Shown: positions 1 to 5,698, counted from the stretch's first letter. The stretch: DNA of 9,112 bases from Dehalococcoidales bacterium (GCA_016783105.1 JADHXF010000063.1:1-9112), one strand, 5' to 3'. Notes: a model not told the origin generated them from the sequence alone. Program-made: numbers and translations.

Positions 1-51
1 CCCCAGCTCTGACATGGTCAATCCCTGTCCCTTGTGGTATCCTTTCTTCAT
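1..51 (-). CDS. N-terminus of an unrecognised protein, cut by the window edge
   Basis: A minus-strand reading frame starts with ATG at 51 and is open to the window edge, giving 17 residues that begin MKKGYHKGQG and include a second Met. The sequence GGGAGG at 60-65 ends 8 nt before this ATG, a well-placed Shine-Dalgarno. An alternative in-frame ATG at 57 would sit only 2 nt from it and is less likely. The stop codon of the short zinc-ribbon-like frame at 72-149 lies just upstream, which gives an operon-like arrangement. I do not recognise the family; the visible peptide is basic and too short to classify. Confidence 0.45.
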   Translation of the reverse strand, partial: MKKGYHKGQGLTMSELG

Positions 52-71
52 CGGCATATCCTCCCATTTTC

Positions 72-149
72 TTATTTGGCTTTCCTATAGGGTAGGACAT
101 GCCGATTCCTTTTTCCACCACATTCGGGACACAGCCGTATAACGTTTAT
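72..149 (-). pseudogene. Short zinc-ribbon-like coding remnant without a start codon
   Basis: In the minus strand, between an in-frame TAG at 150-152 and a TAA at 72-74, there is a 25-codon frame that reads like real protein: a CPECGG knuckle (one CxxC pair) followed by a basic tail ending YRKAK. It contains no ATG, GTG or TTG. It lies between the stop codon of the ATPase gene and the well-formed start of the next minus-strand gene. I infer that it is the 3' end of a small zinc-ribbon gene whose 5' part was lost, perhaps when the ATPase gene arrived. Chance resemblance is a real alternative, because the frame is very short. Confidence 0.3.
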
Positions 150-159
150 CTATATTTAG

Positions 160-1437
160 TTATAATAAGTTTTGTATATATAGTTCTTCTATGCCCATCT
201 CTTCTTTTAAGAACGCTCTTACTCTCTCTGTATCTATCGGTCTAGAGAGCTTAGAAAACCCATTTTTAGAACGATTAATCAGTAAGAGGTCATCTAAATT
301 TGAATGTCTTACTACTTCAGGGTTGTGAGTGGTGGTTATTATCTGTACTTTTCTGGATGCTTCTTTCATTAAATCCATTACTTTTGAAACGAGGCGGGGA
401 TGAATATGTCTTTCTGGTTCTTCAATGATTTTTAATAATTTATCTTCAAAGAACAAACAAATAATCAAGGAAGTTAAATTTATTGTACCATCAGATAATA
501 AAAAAGCAGGGAAAGCAGCACTCTGGGTATGCCTCTCACGGAGTGTAAATAATACTGTGTCTGCTATATTCTGTATACGGAATCCTTCCACAAACGGTAA
601 GAGGTCACCTATTATGTTGTAGAACTTTTGTTTCTTATTTCTGTTCTTTAGTAGATGATTTATGGCTACAGCAAGGTTGCATCCATCTGATTCTAATTCC
701 ACACGCCCTGTAATTAATTGTGGTTTCTTAGATTGCCGTGCATCAAAATCGTAAGTACCAACTCCTTGAAGGAGAGATTTTAGCATCATGATAGCTTGTG
801 AAGGGAAAATCGTAGCTGAGTTTACATACAGTTCTTTCGATTTAAGTGTGGTTTTTGTACTAAATCTCTCCAGATATTGAAGTTCAAAAATATTAGCTAG
901 AAAATCCTTCTCACGTACACCAGTAGGCAGCTGAAATGAGAATCTTGGTGTCCGTTTTGAACTGTCAATTATTATCGTCCCATCACCGAGATAATCGCCC
1001 TTTGTCAATCCTTTACGGATTCCCGTAAACATATAAAATTTGCATTTCTGTCTTAAAACGTCCTTTACTATTTCTAAGCGTTTACGTTCGACACCGAAAT
1101 TCAAAGTAAAGGTATATGATGTTTCTATGGCTTCACAACCGATTCCTCGTGCTCTGTAAGGACTTGGGTAGTATTTAATTAAATCATTGCTTATTACTTC
1201 TATTGAAAACTCCTGAGAGGTACCAAGCGTTGTATTAAGGAGATATTCAGCACCACCTTGCATTGAAATTGCATTATCAAGTCCGAATTCTGACACGTCT
1301 TTCAAAAACTTAAAGATTTGTATGAAATTAGACTTACCTGAGGCGTTTGCGCCGATTACAACATTTAGGTCGTGTAAATCAACATCTATGTTATCAAAAC
1401 TTCTGAAGTTTGATACTATTAGTTTTTTAATACTCAT
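160..1437 (-). CDS. AAA/ABC-type ATPase (AAA_21 / OLD-RecF-like), probably acquired
   Basis: This is a 425-residue ATPase of the SMC/RecF-like type. The sequence shows an N-terminal 'NFRSF' strand, Walker A GANASGKS at residues 29-36, an ABC-signature-like LSDGT at 314-318, Walker B ending IIEEPE at about 337-342 with its catalytic Glu, and an H-loop TTTH ending at His371. No nuclease (TOPRIM) domain follows, unlike full OLD or GajA proteins. Relatives of this length often sit beside a DUF4276- or RloB-like partner and are suspected to act in phage or plasmid conflict, but no partner is visible between its stop and the window edge. The gene is distinctly A+T-rich compared with panC and hisA, which suggests horizontal transfer. 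Its Shine-Dalgarno is weak. The ATPase fold is clear; the cellular role is unknown. Confidence 0.85.
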   Translation of the reverse strand: MSIKKLIVSNFRSFDNIDVDLHDLNVVIGANASGKSNFIQIFKFLKDVSEFGLDNAISMQGGAEYLLNTTLGTSQEFSIEVISNDLIKYYPSPYRARGIGCEAIETSYTFTLNFGVERKRLEIVKDVLRQKCKFYMFTGIRKGLTKGDYLGDGTIIIDSSKRTPRFSFQLPTGVREKDFLANIFELQYLERFSTKTTLKSKELYVNSATIFPSQAIMMLKSLLQGVGTYDFDARQSKKPQLITGRVELESDGCNLAVAINHLLKNRNKKQKFYNIIGDLLPFVEGFRIQNIADTVLFTLRERHTQSAAFPAFLLSDGTINLTSLIICLFFEDKLLKIIEEPERHIHPRLVSKVMDLMKEASRKVQIITTTHNPEVVRHSNLDDLLLINRSKNGFSKLSRPIDTERVRAFLKEEMGIEELYIQNLL

Positions 1438-1509
1438 TGTGTTGTATCACTTTGAGAATGACTAGCTGCCTGTAATATCCAATATCAAGCTACCTTGATG
1501 ATGAATATA

Positions 1510-1538
1510 ATTCTATCCCTCGCAGTAGCGGGTGTCAA
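1510..1538 (-). promoter_or_regulatory. Sigma-70-type promoter of the ATPase gene
   Basis: On the minus strand, TTGACA (1533-1538) is followed after 17 nt by TAGAAT (1510-1515), matching the consensus at 11 of 12 positions. Transcription would start near 1503, giving a leader of about 66 nt before the ATG at 1437. The leader holds a small hairpin at 1484-1499 (ATCAAG, loop of 4, CTTGAT). The promoter spacer is G+C-rich, unlike the gene it drives. Confidence 0.7.
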
Positions 1539-1553
1539 TGTAGGTATGGCTTT

Positions 1554-1585
1554 CTTATTGAAAGGGTAGGCTATATATTCTACCC
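1554..1585 (-). terminator. Possible weak terminator at the end of panC
   Basis: GGGTAG (1564-1569) and CTACCC (1580-1585) form a 6-bp inverted repeat with a 10-nt A+T-rich loop that overlaps the panC stop codon. On the minus strand it is followed only by TTTCAATAAG, so the U-run is poor. It may be an inefficient terminator or a coincidental repeat. Confidence 0.3.
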
Positions 1586-2413
1586 CACCACCACGTTATC
1601 AATCAGCCTCGTTTTGCCTATCTTCACCGCCAGTGACATTAAAGCGGGCGTCCTGACCGTGTCCATCTCCTCTAAAGTCTCCGGGTCGGCGATGCTCACA
1701 TAGTCAATAACTGCCAGAGGCTCTTTCTGGATGAGCTCCCGCATCTGCTTTCTAATGCGTCCGGCGTCTTTTTCCCCGCCTGACCAGAGCTCCCTGGCCA
1801 GGCACAGCGCGCGGTAGAGGACGGGGGCGGCTTTACGCTCATCAGAGTTCAGGCAGGCGTTGCGGCTGCTTATGGCCAGCCCGTCGGGGTCGCGCACCGT
1901 GGGCAGGGCAACGATTTTCAGGCCCATGTTCAGCTCCTGCACCATCTTTTTCACCACCAGCGCCTGCTGCGCGTCCTTCTGCCCGAAGTAGGCCACGTCC
2001 GGCTGTATGATATTGAACAATTTATTTACCACCGTGGCCACCCCGCGGAAATGGCCGGGCCGGGAAGCGCCCTCAAGTCGGTCGGTCACCTTTTCAATGT
2101 CTACCCAGCTGTTGAACCCGGCGGGATACATCTCCGCCACCGGCGGCATGAAGACCGCGTCAACGTTCTCCTTCTCCAGCAGAGAGAGGTCGCGGGGGAG
2201 GTCGCGGGGATAAGTTTTAAAGTCCTCGGTGGGGCTGAACTGGGCGGGGTTGACAAAGATGCTGACCACCACGGACGGGTTCTCAGCGCGGGCTTTCCGC
2301 ACCAGGCTCAAATGCCCCTCGTGGAAAAAGCCCATCGTGGCCACGAAGCCGACCGGCTCCGCCAGGTTTTTTCTGGCACGCCTCATCTCGACAATGGTTT
2401 CAACGACCTGCAT
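1580..2413 (-). CDS. panC: Pantothenate synthetase (pantoate-beta-alanine ligase)
   Basis: PanC joins pantoate and beta-alanine using ATP to make pantothenate (vitamin B5), the precursor of coenzyme A, in the cytoplasm. Counting from the start chosen here, the sequence shows the nucleotidyltransferase motif ATMGFFHEGH (about residues 25-34, HIGH-like), FVNPAQF, YFGQKDAQQ and ISSRN (KMSKS-like position). The frame is open upstream to an ATG at 2524, but those 37 extra residues would be read through the leader stem-loop and the terminator. The protein that starts MQVVET, as PanC proteins do, begins at 2413 and has 277 residues, the normal length. The Shine-Dalgarno is weak (GGGG at 2428-2431). 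The gene is probably controlled by the structured leader. coaE of the same pathway lies about 4 kb away. Confidence 0.95.
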   Translation of the reverse strand: MQVVETIVEMRRARKNLAEPVGFVATMGFFHEGHLSLVRKARAENPSVVVSIFVNPAQFSPTEDFKTYPRDLPRDLSLLEKENVDAVFMPPVAEMYPAGFNSWVDIEKVTDRLEGASRPGHFRGVATVVNKLFNIIQPDVAYFGQKDAQQALVVKKMVQELNMGLKIVALPTVRDPDGLAISSRNACLNSDERKAAPVLYRALCLARELWSGGEKDAGRIRKQMRELIQKEPLAVIDYVSIADPETLEEMDTVRTPALMSLAVKIGKTRLIDNVVVG

Positions 2414-2435
2414 GGTGGAATTTGCTTCCCCAAAT

Positions 2436-2469
2436 AAAAAAGCCCCCTCAGCGATACCTGAGATGGGCC
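2436..2469 (-). terminator. Intrinsic terminator in the panC leader (attenuator)
   Basis: Reading the minus strand, GCCC-AU-CUCAG, loop GUAUCG, then CUGAG-G-GGGC forms a strong hairpin (plus-strand 2443-2468), followed by CTTTTTTATTT. It lies downstream of the panC promoter and about 23 nt before the panC start codon, so it must stop transcription before the gene unless it is switched off. That is the layout of a riboswitch-type attenuator. Confidence 0.8.
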
Positions 2470-2587
2470 GTCTCTCTGTGCTTTTCATTTTGCCGTCTCG
2501 GTCCTTTCCGATCCAAGCGACCATCGTGCCAAATCGGTTTTTCAGTGCTCACCGCCCGCAGGGTCGATGGCAAACATCAACGATGTC
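2470..2587 (-). promoter_or_regulatory. panC leader RNA with a pan-motif-like stem-loop
   Basis: The 5' leader runs from the inferred transcription start near 2587 to the terminator. At 2492-2521 the minus-strand RNA folds as GUCG, CUUGG, a bulged A, UC, loop GGAAAG, GA, CCGAG, a second bulged A, CGGC. It has 11 base pairs, two of them G-U, interrupted by exactly two bulged adenines on opposite strands. A stem-loop with two conserved bulged A's is the hallmark of the Rfam 'pan' motif, reported upstream of pantothenate genes in Chloroflexi, Firmicutes and deltaproteobacteria. The 5' part of the leader has further pairings: CCATCG (2521-2526) with CGATGG (2565-2570), and a small hairpin next to the transcription start. 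The family match is from memory of the description and needs a covariance-model search. Confidence 0.7.
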
Positions 2588-2593
2588 AGGGTG

Positions 2594-2622
2594 ATTGTAT
2601 AACTCGGCCGTCGTTTTGTCAA
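2594..2622 (-). promoter_or_regulatory. Sigma-70-type promoter of panC
   Basis: On the minus strand TTGACA (2617-2622), a 17-nt spacer and TACAAT (2594-2599) match the consensus at 11 of 12 positions. The predicted start near 2587 lies upstream of the whole structured leader, which supports the leader being transcribed as the 5' UTR of panC. Confidence 0.8.
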
Positions 2623-2646
2623 TATGGTTTTCAGCCAGGGTGTTTT

Positions 2647-2666
2647 AGAGGGGCGCCAGCCCCTCT
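2647..2666. repeat. Perfect 8-bp palindrome in the panC/hisA spacer
   Basis: AGAGGGGC, loop GCCA, GCCCCTCT forms a perfect 8-bp stem. On the plus strand it is followed by TTCT, and on the minus strand by AAAACA. It sits between two divergent promoters, so it has no obvious gene to terminate in either direction. With the neighbouring palindrome it looks like dispersed intergenic repeat material. Confidence 0.55.
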
Positions 2667-2677
2667 TTCTAAAATAT

Positions 2678-2705
2678 TCCCCCTTTCCTTTCAAGGAGAG
2701 GGGGA
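2678..2705. repeat. Imperfect 28-bp palindrome in the panC/hisA spacer
   Basis: TCCCCCT and AGGGGGA form the outer arms and CCTT/AAGG the inner arms, with a 2-bp mismatch between them and a 2-nt loop. G-rich tracts (GATAAAGGGAGTGAGG) follow. C/G-run palindromes like this are typical of short repeats scattered between genes in many bacterial genomes. Copy number cannot be judged from this window. Confidence 0.5.
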
Positions 2706-2742
2706 TAAAGGGAGTGAGGTCAACGTAAACAGCTATGATAAA

Positions 2743-2771
2743 TTGTCTTCATAGCCACATTAACTTATAAT
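2743..2771 (+). promoter_or_regulatory. Sigma-70-type promoter of hisA-hisI
   Basis: TTGTCT (2743-2748), a 17-nt spacer and TATAAT (2766-2771) form a good promoter. Transcription would begin near 2778, only about 20 nt before the hisA start, leaving a short leader that holds just the Shine-Dalgarno sequence. Confidence 0.7.
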
Positions 2772-2784
2772 AAGGGGAAAACTT

Positions 2785-2791
2785 GAGGTGA
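2785..2791 (+). promoter_or_regulatory. Shine-Dalgarno that fixes the hisA start at an ATA codon
   Basis: GAGGTGA matches 7 nt of the anti-Shine-Dalgarno complement and ends 7 nt before the ATA at 2799, the ideal distance. No ATG, GTG or TTG lies in frame between the upstream TGA (2784-2786) and the GTG at 2841, which is about 50 nt away from this site. Confidence 0.75.
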
Positions 2792-2798
2792 CAGGGCC

Positions 2799-3521
2799 AT
2801 AGAGATTATCCCGGCAATTGATATCAAAGACGGCAGGTGCGTGCGCCTGTACCAGGGTGACTACGAGCGGGAAACCGTCTTTTCCGACGACCCTCTGGAA
2901 GTAGCCCTGAAATGGCAGGCCAAGGGCGCCTCGAGGCTGCATGTCGTTGACCTGGACGGGGCGGCGGCGGGTGAACTGCGCAACCTGGACATCATCAGGG
3001 AGATTGCCAGGGCCATACTCGTCCCGGTGCAGCTTGGCGGCGGTATTCGCCGACTGGAAACAATCAAAGAGGTGCTGAAAGAGGGCGTGGAGCGCGTGGT
3101 GCTGGGCACGGCGGCGGTGGAGAATGCCGAGCTCGTTGCCGAGGCCTGCCGCAAGTACCGCGACTCGATTGTGGTGAGCGTGGATGCCCACGAGGGACAG
3201 GTAGCCATACAGGGCTGGCGCAAGACAACGGAACTGACCGCGCACTCCTTTATCAGGGCCATGCTCAAACTCGGCGTGAAGCGGTTTATCTATACCGATA
3301 TCAGCCGCGACGGCACGCTCACCGAGCCTAACTTCGACGCCATTTCCGAGGTCATCGATGCCACCAGGGCACCGGTGATTGCGGCCGGCGGCATATCCTC
3401 GCTCAACCACCTCAAAATGCTCCAGAAACTCGGGGCGGAAGGGGCAATTGTGGGCAAGGCCCTTTACACCGGCAACATCGACCTGAAGCAGGCCATCGAC
3501 GCCATCAACCAGGTGAGGTAG
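2799..3521 (+). CDS. hisA: ProFAR isomerase (histidine biosynthesis), ATA at the start position
   Basis: HisA isomerises ProFAR to PRFAR in histidine biosynthesis, using a (beta/alpha)8 barrel in the cytoplasm. With the first codon at 2799 the protein has 240 residues, the family norm. It begins (M)EIIPAIDIKDG with catalytic Asp8, and shows phosphate-site GGGIR (about 80-84), the second catalytic Asp in SVDAHEG (Asp129), TDISRDG and AAGGISS. The first codon is ATA, not ATG. The nearest conventional start, GTG at 2841, would delete the first beta strand and Asp8, so it is very unlikely. A strong promoter and Shine-Dalgarno point to 2799. Either AUA initiation is used or one base is wrong or mutated. 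hisI follows 6 nt after the stop. Confidence 0.93.
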   Translation: MEIIPAIDIKDGRCVRLYQGDYERETVFSDDPLEVALKWQAKGASRLHVVDLDGAAAGELRNLDIIREIARAILVPVQLGGGIRRLETIKEVLKEGVERVVLGTAAVENAELVAEACRKYRDSIVVSVDAHEGQVAIQGWRKTTELTAHSFIRAMLKLGVKRFIYTDISRDGTLTEPNFDAISEVIDATRAPVIAAGGISSLNHLKMLQKLGAEGAIVGKALYTGNIDLKQAIDAINQVR

Positions 3522-3527
3522 AACGAA

Positions 3528-3884
3528 ATGGAACCTATTGAAAACTTAAAATTCGATGATAAGGGATTAATCCCGGCGGTAATCCAGAGCGAGGAAACTG
3601 GCGAAGTGCTGATGCTGGGCTACATGAACGAAGAATCGCTGCGCCGCACGCTCACCAGCGGCGAAGTATGGTTTTACAGTCGCAGTCGGCAGGAACTGTG
3701 GCACAAAGGTGCTACCTCGGGCAACCGTCTTCTGGTGCGTTCGGTATGGACGGACTGCGACAGTGACACGATACTGGTGAAGGCCAAGCCTCTCGGTCCC
3801 GTGTGTCATACCGGCAGCCGGACCTGCTTCTTTCAGAAGTTTAACGAAAACGGTTCTATTATCCCCGCTCAGGACGAAGGTTGA
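3528..3884 (+). CDS. hisI: Phosphoribosyl-AMP cyclohydrolase
   Basis: HisI opens the purine ring of phosphoribosyl-AMP, the third step of histidine synthesis. The 118-residue protein shows WFYSRSRQELWHKGATSGN (about 48-66), the metal-binding DCDSD (Asp76, Asp78, Asp80, with Cys77) and CHTGSRTCF, whose Cys93 and Cys100 complete the zinc site. It is monofunctional, with no fused HisE domain. It starts 6 nt after hisA, with a Shine-Dalgarno (GAGG) overlapping the end of hisA, so the two are cotranscribed. Its last 16 nt overlap the 3' end of the convergent DUF1385 gene, and no terminator is visible between them. Confidence 0.96.
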   Translation: MEPIENLKFDDKGLIPAVIQSEETGEVLMLGYMNEESLRRTLTSGEVWFYSRSRQELWHKGATSGNRLLVRSVWTDCDSDTILVKAKPLGPVCHTGSRTCFFQKFNENGSIIPAQDEG

Positions 3885-4759
3885 GGCGCTTCCCCGGCGT
3901 CTATTTCAATGGCTTTTTTCAGGGCCACCAGCGCCACCTCTATCTGTTCGGCTTCAGGTTCCCTGGTCGTCATTCCCTGCAGCCATAGCCCCGGGAGCAT
4001 CACGGCTCTGATCAGCGGGTTTCGGGCGTGGTTGGCGCCAAAATGAATAAACTCGTAGCCAAGAGCGGCAATCACGGGAATGAGCAGGACACGGGAGAGT
4101 ATCATCAGCCATAGGGAAGGTCGACCTACCAGCGCGAAAACCACGATGGCAATCACCAACACCACGAAGAGAAAGCTGGTGCCGCAGCGCACATGCGCCT
4201 TGCTGTGTTTTTGCACGGCGTCAATTTCCAGTGGTACTCCATGTTCATAGGCATTCACTGCTTTGTGCTCGGCACCGTGATAGGTGAAAACGCGCCTGAG
4301 GTCCGGCAGCAGTCCCACCAGTTTCAGATAGGCAACGAAAATGACCAGCCTTATGGCGCCTTCGATCAGATGAAATACCAGCGACGAGGTGATGTACGGG
4401 TTAATCAGCCTGGTCAGGAAAAGTGGAATGACCAGAAACAGGACGACGGCCAGCAAAATGGCGACCGCGATCATAAGCCATACCGACTTCCCTGTGATTT
4501 CCTCTTCCTCTTCTTCCAGCGATACATTGGCGGAATAAAGAAGGCTGCTTATGCCCAGCACCATCGCTTCAATCAGGATGATTATTCCTCTGAGCAATGG
4601 CGTTTTCCGCACCCAGCCCGTATAGATTGCTGACAGGGGTCGATTATCGGCAATCACTTCACCATTCGGGCGTCGCACGGCGGTAACCGCCGCCTTTCGA
4701 CCACGAATCATCACCCCTTCGATGACTGCCTGGCCTCCGTAATGGAATTTCGTCTTCAT
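3869..4759 (-). CDS. DUF1385 / YqhQ-like integral membrane protein
   Basis: This 296-residue protein belongs to the DUF1385 family (YqhQ in Bacillus). The sequence shows the N-terminal signature YGGQAVIEGVMIRG (about 7-20), the conserved FTYHGAEHKAVNAYE (about 158-172), HVRCGTSFL (about 189-197), and about five hydrophobic segments near residues 56-78, 92-115, 130-150, 195-213 and 217-240. An acidic run EEEEEE follows the first segment. The conserved His, Glu and Cys residues suggest a metal-binding membrane enzyme, but the family's function is not established. GGAG lies 7 nt before the ATG. It sits downstream of rpmE, separated by a terminator, and no separate promoter is apparent, so expression may depend on readthrough. 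Confidence 0.92.
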   Translation of the reverse strand: MKTKFHYGGQAVIEGVMIRGRKAAVTAVRRPNGEVIADNRPLSAIYTGWVRKTPLLRGIIILIEAMVLGISSLLYSANVSLEEEEEEITGKSVWLMIAVAILLAVVLFLVIPLFLTRLINPYITSSLVFHLIEGAIRLVIFVAYLKLVGLLPDLRRVFTYHGAEHKAVNAYEHGVPLEIDAVQKHSKAHVRCGTSFLFVVLVIAIVVFALVGRPSLWLMILSRVLLIPVIAALGYEFIHFGANHARNPLIRAVMLPGLWLQGMTTREPEAEQIEVALVALKKAIEIDAGEAPQPSS

Positions 4760-4775
4760 TAACGTGCTCCGATAA

Positions 4776-4809
4776 AGAAAAAGGAGCGGTGTATTAAATC
4801 CCGCTCCTT
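4776..4809 (-). terminator. Intrinsic terminator after rpmE (bidirectional form)
   Basis: AAGGAGCGG (4781-4789) and CCGCTCCTT (4801-4809) form a 9-bp stem. On the minus strand it is followed by TTTTTCTTT, which would end the rplU-rpmA-rpmE transcript. On the plus strand it is followed by ATTTTT, so it may also stop transcription from the other side. It ends only about 16 nt before the DUF1385 start codon. Confidence 0.85.
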
Positions 4810-4829
4810 ATTTTTGAACCATAACCGGG

Positions 4830-5036
4830 TTAGTCTTTCACATTGTAGCGTTTCTTGAAACGCTCCACTCTACCTGTGGCATCAAGGACACGCCTCTCTC
4901 CGGTATAAAACGGGTGGCACTGGCTGCATACCTCGACTTTCAGTTCCTTTCTGGTGGAACCGGTGGTAAAAGTATTGCCACAGGAGCAGACGACTCTGGC
5001 ATCATGGAAATATTTGGGATGAATTTTTTCTTTCAT
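4830..5036 (-). CDS. rpmE: Ribosomal protein bL31 (zinc-binding type)
   Basis: bL31 is a small protein of the 50S subunit that helps bridge the two subunits. The 68-residue protein begins MKEKIHPKY and carries the four zinc-binding cysteines Cys17 and Cys19 (CSC) and Cys37 and Cys40 (CSQC), followed by HPFYTG. This is the C+ (type A) form rather than the zinc-independent paralogue. The start codon is 5 nt after the rpmA stop and no Shine-Dalgarno is visible in front of it (a GCTAGCTAGC palindrome occupies the gap), so translation is probably coupled to rpmA. It is the last gene of the operon and is followed by a strong terminator. Confidence 0.96.
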   Translation of the reverse strand: MKEKIHPKYFHDARVVCSCGNTFTTGSTRKELKVEVCSQCHPFYTGERRVLDATGRVERFKKRYNVKD

Positions 5037-5041
5037 AGCTG

Positions 5042-5296
5042 CTAGCTAGCGTAAATGCTGACCTTCCTTCGATTATTACTGGCCGGCTCATATTTAACCA
5101 CACCAGTAATGAGGGCAAAAAGGGTATGGTCCCGGCCAACTCCGACGTTGTTGCCAGGGAATATATGCGTACCTCGCTGCCTGACCAGAATGGTACCGGC
5201 ATTAACTGCTTGCCCGGCGAAACGTTTTACACCGAGTCGCTTCGACTGGCTGTCTCGCCCGTTGCGGCTGGAGCCGCCCCCTTTCTTATGCGCCAT
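5042..5296 (-). CDS. rpmA: Ribosomal protein bL27
   Basis: bL27 sits near the peptidyl transferase centre of the 50S subunit, its N-terminal tail reaching the tRNA ends. The 84-residue protein starts directly with [16 protein letters not shown], so it lacks the cleaved N-terminal extension of Firmicutes L27. The conserved [21 protein letters not shown] and GRDHTLFA segments are present. AAAGGAG lies 9 nt before the ATG, and the start overlaps the end of rplU by 11 nt, as expected for tightly coupled operon genes. Confidence 0.97.
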   Translation of the reverse strand: MAHKKGGGSSRNGRDSQSKRLGVKRFAGQAVNAGTILVRQRGTHIFPGNNVGVGRDHTLFALITGVVKYEPASNNRRKVSIYAS

Positions 5297-5669
5297 CTTT
5301 GGTTACTCCTTTTCTACGGCCGCGGGGTTTCTTCGCCGGCTCTTCTGGCGCCAATCCCGGCCCGACTATCCTGTCAATGACCAGTCTGGTATTTTGCTGT
5401 CGGTGCCCCGTTTTAATACTGTACCGGACTTTCGGCTTATATCTGAAGACAACGATCTTATCACCCCGTCCATTTCCCTGTGAGGTGGCAATTACCCTGG
5501 CTCCCTCGACCACGGGCGTGCCCAGTGTTACCTTATCGCCATCGGCGATGCACAGGACTTTCTCCAGCTCCACGCTGGTGCCTTCGGTCACGTCCAGCCG
5601 TTCCACCTCTATGGTCTGGCCGGGAGATACCCTATACTGTTTGCCGCCGGTTTCAATTATCGCGTAAAT
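5286..5669 (-). CDS. rplU: Ribosomal protein bL21, ATT at the start position
   Basis: bL21 is a 50S protein that binds 23S rRNA next to bL20. L21 proteins begin [14 protein letters not shown]. Here that sequence is encoded exactly in frame from 5669, but the Met position is ATT. The next conventional start, GTG at 5606, would delete 21 of the most conserved residues. GGAGG lies 6 nt before the ATT, and a consensus promoter starts transcription about 22 nt upstream. No ATG, GTG or TTG is in frame between the upstream TGA and the ATT. The protein has 127 residues, longer than the usual 100 or so because of a basic C-terminal tail (KKPRGRRKG). It overlaps rpmA by 11 nt. AUU initiation or a one-base change are the two explanations. 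Confidence 0.94.
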   Translation of the reverse strand: MYAIIETGGKQYRVSPGQTIEVERLDVTEGTSVELEKVLCIADGDKVTLGTPVVEGARVIATSQGNGRGDKIVVFRYKPKVRYSIKTGHRQQNTRLVIDRIVGPGLAPEEPAKKPRGRRKGVTKDGA

Positions 5670-5675
5670 GATAAA

Positions 5676-5680
5676 CCTCC
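5676..5680 (-). promoter_or_regulatory. Shine-Dalgarno that fixes the rplU start at an ATT codon
   Basis: GGAGG on the minus strand, 6 nt before the ATT at 5669 that occupies the conserved Met-1 position of bL21. It is about 70 nt from the alternative GTG at 5606, too far to serve that codon. Confidence 0.75.
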
Positions 5681-5698
5681 AAGTACGAAGACCAAATC

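Noticed and set aside
2414..2524. N-terminal extension of PanC from the ATG at 2524
   Set aside because: Those 37 codons run through the pan-like stem-loop and the attenuator hairpin with its T-run, and PanC proteins begin at the MQVVET position (2413).
2760..3410. Open frame of 216 codons on the minus strand
   Set aside because: It lies antisense to hisA, whose motifs are unmistakable; the translation resembles no family and arises from the G+C-rich codon pattern.
5055..5667. Several long plus-strand frames
   Set aside because: They are antisense to rpmA and rplU and have no recognisable protein features.
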